This document shows, piece after piece, positions 16,254-23,551 of a stretch of 50,116 nucleotides of DNA (its first letter is position 1; the number at the start of each line of letters is the position of its first letter). This DNA comes from Spirochaetia bacterium UBA6919 (lineage in GTDB: Bacteria > Spirochaetota > UBA6919): contig DKAT01000080.1 of the NCBI GenBank assembly GCA_002450905.1, positions 25,145 through 75,260 on the forward strand, read 5' to 3'. A program made the position numbers and the translations under genes. A model generated the notes under the pieces. It saw only the letters and a list, made by a program, of their open reading frames with translations. It was not told the DNA's origin and made no database searches.

Positions 16254-17744
16254 TTATAATTCATTTAAGGTGTTTTTGACTTTTGTAGTGTGTTTACTTT
16301 CTGGATTATTTGTAAGAAACTTATTTAAAATTTGGACTGCTTTGGTTTTCTGGTCAGTTTCCTTAAAAGCTCTTGCCAATGCTAAGTAGGGGAGATAGTT
16401 TTTTTTATCGAAATCTATCGATTGTTTTAAAAATTTAATTGACTCGTCATTCTTTTTAAGACCCCATAAGACCATTCCTTTATAATAGGATAAGTCGCTC
16501 TGGCGATCAAAATTTTTGTTAATCCAGTTTAAAACTGCGTTGGACTGGGTAAAATCACCTGTATAGAAATATACTATTCCTTGATGGAAGTATTCAAGAT
16601 CTTTTTTTTCTTGTATTCTATATAGTTGTGCGAGCCTATTTCTTGTTTCCACATCATCTTCCTGGATTTTAATTGCTTTTTCGAAATAATCTATGGCTGA
16701 ATTATTATTTTTTAATAGTTGGTAAGCAGTTGCGACAGACACATTTAAAATATGGCTATTTGGGAATTTATTTAGGGCTTCCAAAGATGTTTTTAGGGCT
16801 AATTGATATTTTTTTTCTCTTAAATATAATTGGGATAGGTCAAATACGAAATCATCATCATTGGGGAACAAATTAATTCCAGTTTTAATTTCTTTTTTAG
16901 CATTAGAATAATCTTTTTTATCCATGTAACAGACGATGAGTAATTTTAGTAATTCTTTGTTTTGATGTATATTATTAATTTTATTAAGATTTTCAAGGGC
17001 TAGATCAATTTTTTTGGCGAGATAATATCCTCTTGCAAGCATTTCATGGGATTTAATAGTATTATTTAATTTACTATAAGCATTTCCCTGTCCAAGATAA
17101 GCTTCTGGATTGGATGGATTTAATTTTTCAAGTTTTTTATAAAAAAGTATTGATTTGTCATATTCTTTCAGGGCATAATAAGTTCTACCAAGTCCAGTTA
17201 TGGGAGATTGATATTTATTGTCTAATTGATGGGCTTTTAGTAATGACTCCTGTGCTTTATTAAATTCTTTCATGTCAATATAGGCGTATCCGATCAATGA
17301 CCATGGTACTGGATTTTTTGGTGTATATTCTATATTCTTATTATGGTGTTTGATAGCTAACTCATAATCTTTATTTTTCTGATATGAGAATCCCAAGAGG
17401 TGGTGAATTTGGGCTTTCTTTTTGTGATTCACATTTTCAAGAGATTTAATTTTTTCTAAGCAGCGATTAAAGGAATTAATTGCCATTTTATAATTTTTTA
17501 TATTTAAATAAGCTTTCCCGAGGAGTAAGAGAGTTTGATCGTTGTGTTTATTTTCTGGGAGAGCTTCAAGGAGCTTTATAGTTTTGTTATAGTCTTTAGA
17601 AGAGAAAAATTTATTGGCTTCTGTTATTGTATTATTTTCTGAAGTACTTTTTAATATTTTGTTCGTTGCATCCGTGGAACCCATTTGGCACTGAGTAAGT
17701 GTCATAGAGATAAATATTATAATAATTAATAATTTGTAGAACAT
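16254..17744 (-). CDS. TPR-repeat lipoprotein
   Basis: The signal MFYKLLIIIIFISMTLTQC places a possible lipidated Cys at residue 19; Gln before it is unusual but fits the relaxed lipobox of spirochaetes. The rest is about ten tetratricopeptide repeats, for example ALIGYAYIDMKEFNKAQ-type helices (PWSLIGYAYIDMKEFNKAQE), AYLGQGNAYSKLNN and YLALARAFKETDQKTKA. TPR proteins serve as protein-protein docking scaffolds. The ATG overlaps the metG stop (TAATG), so translation is coupled to methionyl-tRNA synthetase, which gives no functional clue. Partner proteins are unknown. Confidence 0.85.
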   Translation of the reverse strand: MFYKLLIIIIFISMTLTQCQMGSTDATNKILKSTSENNTITEANKFFSSKDYNKTIKLLEALPENKHNDQTLLLLGKAYLNIKNYKMAINSFNRCLEKIKSLENVNHKKKAQIHHLLGFSYQKNKDYELAIKHHNKNIEYTPKNPVPWSLIGYAYIDMKEFNKAQESLLKAHQLDNKYQSPITGLGRTYYALKEYDKSILFYKKLEKLNPSNPEAYLGQGNAYSKLNNTIKSHEMLARGYYLAKKIDLALENLNKINNIHQNKELLKLLIVCYMDKKDYSNAKKEIKTGINLFPNDDDFVFDLSQLYLREKKYQLALKTSLEALNKFPNSHILNVSVATAYQLLKNNNSAIDYFEKAIKIQEDDVETRNRLAQLYRIQEKKDLEYFHQGIVYFYTGDFTQSNAVLNWINKNFDRQSDLSYYKGMVLWGLKKNDESIKFLKQSIDFDKKNYLPYLALARAFKETDQKTKAVQILNKFLTNNPESKHTTKVKNTLNEL

Positions 17745-19789
17745 TAACCTACCTCACTTCCATTAATAACAGATTTTTCAGGAGTAATCATAATTAAATC
17801 TTTTTCTGAACTAGCAAAGAGGATCATTCCCTCGGATAATTCTCCCATCAACTTTGCCTTTTTTAGATTAGTAACGACAATAACTTGTTTTCCAATGAGA
17901 TCTTCAGGGTCATAATGCTTTGCAACTCCTGAGATGATCTGTCGAGTTTCATTACCCAAATCAATTTTTAGTTTTAATAGTTTATTAGATTTCTCTAATT
18001 TTTCACATTCCTTTACAGTTGCGACTTTTAATTCTATTTTATGAAAATCTTCTATTCCAATTTCGGATTTCGATGTTGAAACACTTGATTTTGGTTTATT
18101 AATATTCATTTTTTTTTGAATTTCGGCAATGACTTTCTCAATTTGCTTATCGTCTATTTTTTCAAAAAGAAGATGAACTTTTCCTAAAAATTGATTTGGT
18201 GTAGCATTAAGATTTGAAATATTATCCCATGGTATTTCATGAACGGGGGTTTTTTCACCAATCATTTCCCATAATTTTTCGCTGGATGTAGGGAGGAAGG
18301 GGTAGAGAACAGGTGCAATGACTTTGATCATCCATACACAAATATTAATTACCGTACCGCATCTTTGTTTATTAGATTTAATAAGCTCCCAGGGTTTTTG
18401 ATGATCGAAATATCTATTCCCAAGATGGGTGAAGTGCATTAGTTCAAAAATAGATTCTCTTACAGAGAACTTTGAGAGGAGATTACTTATTTTTTGAGGG
18501 AATTGTTTTATTTCATTTATTAGGGGTTGATCGCTTTCAGAAATATCTAATAGAGAAGGAATTCTATCTTCAAAATTCATTTTTGTAAAGGTTAGTGTAC
18601 GATTTATGAAGTTTCCCAGAACATTGTTTAGTTCTATATTGATTTTATCTTGAAATCCTTTCCATGAGAAGTCAGAATCTTTTGACTCAGGTGCCATTGC
18701 AGAAAGATAATATCTCAGATAATCTGCTGGGTAATGATCTAAAAAGTCATCCACCCATACCACATTACCTTCAGAAGTGGATAATTTGCTTCCTTCAATT
18801 GTGAGGTGTTCATTTGCTGGGACGTCATATGGTAGAATGAAATCATTTTCCTGTCCTATTAGGATTGCTGGCCAGACAATGATGTGGAATGGCACATTAT
18901 CCTTACCTATAAAATGGATTAATTTACAATCCTTGTTTAACCAATAATCTTTCCATTTTTCTGGTTGTCCTATTTTATCAGACCATTCGATAGTCGATGA
19001 GATATAGCCAATGGGAGCATCAAACCAGACATATAAGACTTTTCCCATGGCATTTTCTAATGGGACAGGGATACCCCATTTGATATCTCTGGTGATAGCC
19101 CTCTCATTCAATCCTTCTTTCATCCATCCGAATGCAAAATGCTTTACATTCTCTTTTAAATTATCTTTATTTTTTAACCAATTTTCTAATTTAGTTTGTA
19201 GAAGGTCTAATCTTAAGAACCAGTGGGTGGTATTTTTCATAGTTGGTTGAGTTGAACAGAGTTTGCATCTTGGGTTAATTAGTTTTTCTGGTTCCAGCCA
19301 TTTGCCACATCTTGGGCATTCATCTCCACGGGCTTTTTCATTGTTACAATAGGGGCAAGTACCCTCCAGAAAGCGATCAGGGAGAAACATTTTATCATGA
19401 TCACAGTAGTATTGCTGTATTTCTTTTTCTGAAATGTAATTATTTTTATATAGATTTGTAAAAAATTCTTGTGTCATTTTGTGATGGACTGGACGTGCGG
19501 TTCCTGAAAAATTATCAAACTTAATATTTAGTTTATCAAAGGATTTAACAAACTGATCGTGGTATCTATTTACAACTTCCTGGGGTGAAACGCCCTCTTG
19601 TTCTGCTTTGATGGTGATAGGAACCCCGTGTTCGTCGCTACCGCAAATATATATGATGTCATTGCCCTTCATTTTATTGTATCGTACAAAAATATCTGCT
19701 GGAAGATACGCTCCTGCAATATGACCCAGATGAAGAGGCCCATTTGCATAGGGTAGGGCACTGGTTACTAAATATTTTTCTTTACTCAT
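17744..19789 (-). CDS. metG: Methionyl-tRNA synthetase with C-terminal tRNA-binding domain
   Basis: Class I synthetase that charges tRNA-Met. The HIGH motif is HLGH (NGPLHLGHIAGAYLPAD, residues about 15-31), and the KMSKS motif is KLSTS (GSKLSTSEGN). Zinc-knuckle cysteines are visible in CPYCNNEKARGDECPRCG and CKLCS. After the anticodon domain, the last ~110 residues from IEDFHKIELKVATVKECEK form the EMAP-II/Trbp111-like tRNA-binding OB fold that aids dimerisation. At 681 aa it is the normal long form. It is the first gene of a pair with the overlapping TPR lipoprotein. No T-box or SAM-type leader is seen upstream. Confidence 0.97.
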   Translation of the reverse strand: MSKEKYLVTSALPYANGPLHLGHIAGAYLPADIFVRYNKMKGNDIIYICGSDEHGVPITIKAEQEGVSPQEVVNRYHDQFVKSFDKLNIKFDNFSGTARPVHHKMTQEFFTNLYKNNYISEKEIQQYYCDHDKMFLPDRFLEGTCPYCNNEKARGDECPRCGKWLEPEKLINPRCKLCSTQPTMKNTTHWFLRLDLLQTKLENWLKNKDNLKENVKHFAFGWMKEGLNERAITRDIKWGIPVPLENAMGKVLYVWFDAPIGYISSTIEWSDKIGQPEKWKDYWLNKDCKLIHFIGKDNVPFHIIVWPAILIGQENDFILPYDVPANEHLTIEGSKLSTSEGNVVWVDDFLDHYPADYLRYYLSAMAPESKDSDFSWKGFQDKINIELNNVLGNFINRTLTFTKMNFEDRIPSLLDISESDQPLINEIKQFPQKISNLLSKFSVRESIFELMHFTHLGNRYFDHQKPWELIKSNKQRCGTVINICVWMIKVIAPVLYPFLPTSSEKLWEMIGEKTPVHEIPWDNISNLNATPNQFLGKVHLLFEKIDDKQIEKVIAEIQKKMNINKPKSSVSTSKSEIGIEDFHKIELKVATVKECEKLEKSNKLLKLKIDLGNETRQIISGVAKHYDPEDLIGKQVIVVTNLKKAKLMGELSEGMILFASSEKDLIMITPEKSVINGSEVG

Positions 19790-20157
19790 TTTGATCTAAA
19801 TACCTGTTTTTTATATATTTTTAAAGTTTATTTATAATGGGTATCAAATATACTGGTTTCGTTTAAATTAAGAAAGATCATTTTATAATATCGCCATTTT
19901 TATGAAAATCAAATATAGATAAAACATTTTTTATTTAGAATATCAATTAGGTATTATGAAAAATAACTTTCTTCCCGATAATGATTTCATTACTTATAAA
20001 TAATTTTGTTGATTTGTATAAATCGGATTGTAATTTCAATTAGATCGCCATAGCCGCTGGATCGTTTCACACTCCAACCGTGTTCAATGATTATCAGTAT
20101 AGTAAATAAGCTATCTAAAATATTTAAGTATATGTTAATTCTCTTTCAGGTTAATTT
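19790..20157. other. Intergenic region between divergent metG and spsF-like genes
   Basis: The stretch holds no convincing gene. It is very AT-rich except for a GC-richer islet at about 20040-20085 (ATCGCCATAGCCGCTGGATC and following bases). On the minus strand the islet lies in an open stretch of about 55 codons but without any ATG, GTG or TTG in a sensible place. Promoters for the two divergent genes should lie here but none can be singled out. Confidence 0.5.
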
Positions 20158-20886
20158 ATGAAAATTGGATTATTTTTACAAGCTAGAATTGGGTCTTATC
20201 GATTACCTCAAAAAATATTAAGAAAGATTCATGGTAAACCTTTAGTTTATCATATTGTACAACGTTTAAAGAAGATTAAACCTCTTATTAATGGTTTTGT
20301 GATTGTAACATGCGAGAAATCTTATCCTTATTTACTGGAGTTATTTAAAGATGATCTTGATATTCATTTATTTGTGGGATCTGAAGAAAATGTTTTAGAG
20401 AGATTTTATTGTGCTAATAAGGTTTTTCAATTTGATCATGTCATTCGAGCTACTGCTGATAATCCTTTTACATCTATTGGGCATTTAGTTTGGCTTTTGA
20501 AAAAACATTTGGGGGGTATGTATGATTATAGTAATATTCAGGGGCTTCCTATAGGATGTGGTGTAGAAATATTCCGTGGTTCAGTATTGGATTATACTTA
20601 TCACCACTCATCAGAGAAATATCAATTTGAACATGTAACTCCTTATATATACCAGAATCCTGATCAGTTTAATATCCAGTCACTCCAGGTTGGCTCTGTA
20701 TATAATAGACCTGATCTTCGTTTAACCATTGATGAGATAAATGATTTTAACCTGGTCTCAAGGATATTTCAAGATTTATATAATGGTCAGGTGAATGACA
20801 TACCCCTAAGGAAGATCATAGAATTGTGTGATGAAAAGAAATTATATATGATGAATCAGATGGTTGTTCAGAAGACATTAGTTTAA
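20158..20886 (+). CDS. SpsF-type cytidylyltransferase (polysaccharide sugar activation)
   Basis: Nucleotidyltransferase of the CMP-sugar synthetase/SpsF group, which transfers CMP to an acidic or unusual sugar before polymer synthesis. The nucleotide-binding start is FLQARIGSYRLPQKIL (residues 6-21), matching the QARMGSTRLPGK pattern. HGKPLVYHIVQRLK, RATADNPF (the usual R.T.D.P box) and GLPIGCGVEIF follow, with the metal-site Asp in RLTIDEINDF. The 242-aa length is typical. AGG seven bases before the ATG supports the start. The exact sugar is unknown. Its 3' end overlaps the convergent GerMN gene by nine bases. Confidence 0.85.
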   Translation: MKIGLFLQARIGSYRLPQKILRKIHGKPLVYHIVQRLKKIKPLINGFVIVTCEKSYPYLLELFKDDLDIHLFVGSEENVLERFYCANKVFQFDHVIRATADNPFTSIGHLVWLLKKHLGGMYDYSNIQGLPIGCGVEIFRGSVLDYTYHHSSEKYQFEHVTPYIYQNPDQFNIQSLQVGSVYNRPDLRLTIDEINDFNLVSRIFQDLYNGQVNDIPLRKIIELCDEKKLYMMNQMVVQKTLV

Positions 20887-21666
20887 ATTATTTAATTTGT
20901 GAAAAGGGGTATTTTTTATCAATCCATCTCTGTCGAGGTATTTAACTTGTTTTCCGTTGATTTCAAAAAGTACTTGTTTGATATTATGGATTTTAGTTAA
21001 TGTATTCACTAATTGGGCAATTTTCAATTTCTTTCCATCCATTCCATATTGATCATTTAAAAAGTTTTCATTGAAATTTAAAGTAAGACTTGATTTATTT
21101 AGATTATAGCTTATTAATTTTGTACCCTTGGGAATGATACTTCGATATTGATCTGATAAGTTATCTGGCTTATTGATTAGATTATTTACAATATCTTTTA
21201 TAAGATCTGAATTACTTCCTAATTTAATTGAGACTGGTGATAATTGAATGTTGTTATTGGATATTTTTGTGAAGTATAAAGTAAATTTAGATTTATTTTC
21301 TGTATTACTTGATTTTTCCTGATCTTCTTTATCGGATATATCTGATTTATTGGGCTGTTTTGAGATTTCTTCTGATTTTGGTGTAGAATCAGTGGATGGA
21401 ACATTGGTATTTTCGTTTGGTTGAGGGATTTCTTTTGGTGTCGTTTGTATTTCTTTCAAAACACTTTTTAATTTCTCTTTTTTAGCGGAATTATCGTTAT
21501 TATTTTTAATTTCATTGATTAAATTAGGACTTTTATATAATAAATATCCTGAAATTAAAACGGGGACTACCCAGAGTATAACAGGTAGCTTAAATATTTT
21601 GTTCTGAGTTAATTTTTTATTTTTAATAGATTTATTCTTCCTGATACTTTTTGAATATGGATTCAT
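20878..21666 (-). CDS. Membrane-anchored GerMN-domain protein
   Basis: A basic N-terminus is followed by one membrane helix (residues about 27-45, KLPVILWVVPVLISGYLLY) and a disordered, Asn/Ser/Lys/Pro-rich linker to about residue 125. The C-terminal GerMN domain reads FTLYFTKISNNN, LIKDIVNNLINKP, IIPKGTKLISYNLNKSSLTLNFNE..., KIAQLVNTLTKIHNIKQVLFEING, the order seen in GerM/LpqB-type proteins. GerMN is best known from sporulation but is widespread in non-spore-formers, where its role is unclear, so sporulation is not implied. AAGGA precedes the ATG. Confidence 0.85.
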   Translation of the reverse strand: MNPYSKSIRKNKSIKNKKLTQNKIFKLPVILWVVPVLISGYLLYKSPNLINEIKNNNDNSAKKEKLKSVLKEIQTTPKEIPQPNENTNVPSTDSTPKSEEISKQPNKSDISDKEDQEKSSNTENKSKFTLYFTKISNNNIQLSPVSIKLGSNSDLIKDIVNNLINKPDNLSDQYRSIIPKGTKLISYNLNKSSLTLNFNENFLNDQYGMDGKKLKIAQLVNTLTKIHNIKQVLFEINGKQVKYLDRDGLIKNTPFHKLNNLN

Positions 21667-21804
21667 GATGTCCTTATCTTGATTAAATAAATTATCTCTA
21701 ATTTGCTATTCGGAAATTATCATTCAATAATTGATATCTTTTATTATAAACTTCGTGTGATTTCTTATATTTGTTTATTAATTATCAATTGTACAGGGGA
21801 ATCT

Positions 21805-22572
21805 ATGAAATTAATATTTCTTACAGCGGTTAATCGGGAAATGCAACCCCTGTTAAAGAAGAATTCCATTTATAAAAAGACGAATTTAATATCAGAAAAT
21901 CTTTTCCACGCAAATATTTCTTCAAATGAGATTTACTTTTTTATTACTGGAATGGGAGAAGAGAATATTTATAAATATCTTCCTGCTGTTCTAGAAAGAG
22001 TTAAGCCTGATATAGTTTTCTCATTAGGTCTGTGTGCTGGATTATCTAGTGAAAGAATACAGAATGATATTGTCATTTTGGATCAAATATTTGATGAAAG
22101 AAGACGTGAATTAATAGAATTATCGTTTAAGAAAGATTTTAAGCATATCATAGAGATGTTGGATAGAATTGGGGAAACCTATTTTATCGAATCGGGTATC
22201 AGTGTGAGCCGTATCATAAGTTCTCCTGCAGAAAAGAAAAATTTATATACAAAGCATCCTGTATCTGTGGCTGATATGGAATCTTATTCCATTGCCGAGA
22301 TTTGTAGGAAAAAAAATCTATCACTGGTTTGCCTTCGATTGGTGTTTGATGCCTGGGATGAAGAATTACCTGACACTCAATTTCTTTTAAATGAGCGTGG
22401 AAATATGATTTGGACTAGATTGATTAGTTATTTAATAATGCAACCTAAAAATATCTTTGACCTCATCCAATTATCAAAAAAAATGTCTTATTATGATCAA
22501 AAAATAAAAATTGTAATTCACAAATTATTGATTAATTTTAATTCGTCAAACACTGGAGGACTGAATGAATAA
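21805..22572 (+). CDS. Nucleoside phosphorylase-fold protein, HpnG-like (adenosylhopane nucleosidase family)
   Basis: MTAN/PNP-superfamily enzyme that would release a purine base from a nucleoside. Visible motifs are ITGMGEENIYKYLPAVLE, PDIVFSLGLCAGLS (glycine loop), and VADMESYSIAEICRKKNLSLVCLRLVFDAWDEELPD, where DMES is the ribose-binding Glu region. The strand AVDMES...LP plus the tail with MQPKNIFDLIQL follows the hopanoid-associated phosphorylase HpnG better than plain MTA/SAH nucleosidases (judged by eye). The frame extends 34 codons upstream from TTG, but AGGGGA precedes ATG 21805, which is used. An HpnH-like radical SAM enzyme lies 20 kb away. Overlaps the next gene by eight bases. 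Confidence 0.75.
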   Translation: MKLIFLTAVNREMQPLLKKNSIYKKTNLISENLFHANISSNEIYFFITGMGEENIYKYLPAVLERVKPDIVFSLGLCAGLSSERIQNDIVILDQIFDERRRELIELSFKKDFKHIIEMLDRIGETYFIESGISVSRIISSPAEKKNLYTKHPVSVADMESYSIAEICRKKNLSLVCLRLVFDAWDEELPDTQFLLNERGNMIWTRLISYLIMQPKNIFDLIQLSKKMSYYDQKIKIVIHKLLINFNSSNTGGLNE

Positions 22573-23230
22573 AATATATCTTATTATACTTGGAATGATT
22601 TTAATAAACCTGATCAATATTTCTTCCTTGTATAGCCGAACAATAAATATTACATCCGCTCAGGAGATCCAGAAAGCAATTGATAAATCTCAAAAGGGGG
22701 ATGTTCTTCTGTTAAAATCTGGGGTATATTCGGTAAAATATGGTTTAAGTATTGCCTACAAAGAAGATCTTACGATAAAGGGGGTTGGAAATGTACAAAT
22801 TCTTTTGGATGACCCGGAGGATGCTGTCATTGAAATCACAAAATCATCAAATATTTACGTCATCAATATAAGAGCATCTCATAAGGAGCCGGTTAAAGAT
22901 CCCAGTACACAGGATTCCCCCTATGTTTGTACGGGTCATGTCATCACTATTGAGGAATCTAAAAATGTTAATATCCTGAATTGTGAATTAAATGGATGTG
23001 GAACCGTGGGTGTCGCTATATATTCCAGTAAGAAGGTGCTTGTGAACAAATGTTATATCCATAATAACTCTCATGCAGCTATAAAATTATCGAATACAAA
23101 GAACATTAATATATCTCAAAATAGGATAGAAAATAATAAGACAGTTCTTAATAAAGAATTATCAAATACTAATTATTCATTTTCTGAAAATACCTATAAG
23201 GGAAATAAACTAGGAAACGAAAATCCATAA
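22565..23230 (+). CDS. Exported right-handed beta-helix repeat protein
   Basis: A signal peptide (MNKIYLIILGMILINLINISSLYS) precedes a pectate-lyase-like parallel beta-helix: SAQEIQKAIDKSQKGDVLLLKSGVY, LTIKGVGNVQILLDDPEDAVIEITKSSNIYVINI, NVNILNCELNGCGTVGVAIYSSKKVLVNKCYIHNN and KNINISQNRIENN. These N-x-I/V coil repeats are typical of NosD/PbH1 proteins that bind or modify polysaccharides. No catalytic residues can be named. It is short (221 aa) for an enzyme of this fold. GGAGG five bases upstream supports the ATG, and the start lies inside the HpnG-like gene, implying coupling. Confidence 0.8.
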   Translation: MNKIYLIILGMILINLINISSLYSRTINITSAQEIQKAIDKSQKGDVLLLKSGVYSVKYGLSIAYKEDLTIKGVGNVQILLDDPEDAVIEITKSSNIYVINIRASHKEPVKDPSTQDSPYVCTGHVITIEESKNVNILNCELNGCGTVGVAIYSSKKVLVNKCYIHNNSHAAIKLSNTKNINISQNRIENNKTVLNKELSNTNYSFSENTYKGNKLGNENP

Positions 23231-23551
23231 TTTACAAACGATAGTCAAAAATTTTGAATGATTGCCATAAGATCCTAACATGGGTTTGATTTAATCATTT
23301 CTTTTATATTATAATTTTATTCTCACTTGAGACTTAACTTCTTTACTGTAATTTAATATTAAAGCATCTCACCCGAAAAGTATCGGAACTAAAATTTTTG
23401 ATTCCGATGTTGATTAATCTCTTAACAATGGATTAAACATTGGATGTACAATAGTTTGTAAATTATTTTTATTTATTGTTATAAGATTCCTGAAGTTGTT
23501 TAGATGATTTAACCTTATGAATTCATCATTTCATTCTTGGGTTAGTATAAA
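23231..23551. other. Intergenic region between beta-helix gene and uvrA
   Basis: No gene is seen. Both flanking genes end here (convergent). The region includes a palindromic repeat copy at 23382-23412 and a perfect ten-base palindrome ATGAATTCAT close to 23520. The latter is not followed by a clear T-run, so a terminator is not called. Confidence 0.5.
23382..23412. repeat. Palindromic repeat copy A (ATCGGAA...TTCCGAT)
   Basis: Perfect seven-base inverted repeat ATCGGAA (23382-23388) / TTCCGAT (23402-23408) around a 13-base AT-rich centre, then GTTG. A second copy at 31544-31574 matches at 27 of 31 positions, which chance would rarely produce with this GC content. Both copies are intergenic. 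Role unknown: a regulator operator, a dispersed repeat, or a DNA hairpin. Confidence 0.55.

Noticed and set aside
19790..19860. T-box or S-box riboswitch before metG
   Set aside because: No specifier-loop, antiterminator or SAM-aptamer pattern could be recognised.
19790..20157. Small minus-strand gene over the GC-rich islet
   Set aside because: The open stretch has no acceptable start codon or ribosome-binding site; kept only as an observation.
20878..21666. Evidence for sporulation from the GerMN domain
   Set aside because: GerMN occurs widely in non-spore-formers and no other sporulation gene is present.
23510..23551. Rho-independent terminator at the uvrA end
   Set aside because: A palindrome (ATGAATTCAT) is present but it is AT-rich, weak and lacks a T-run on either side.
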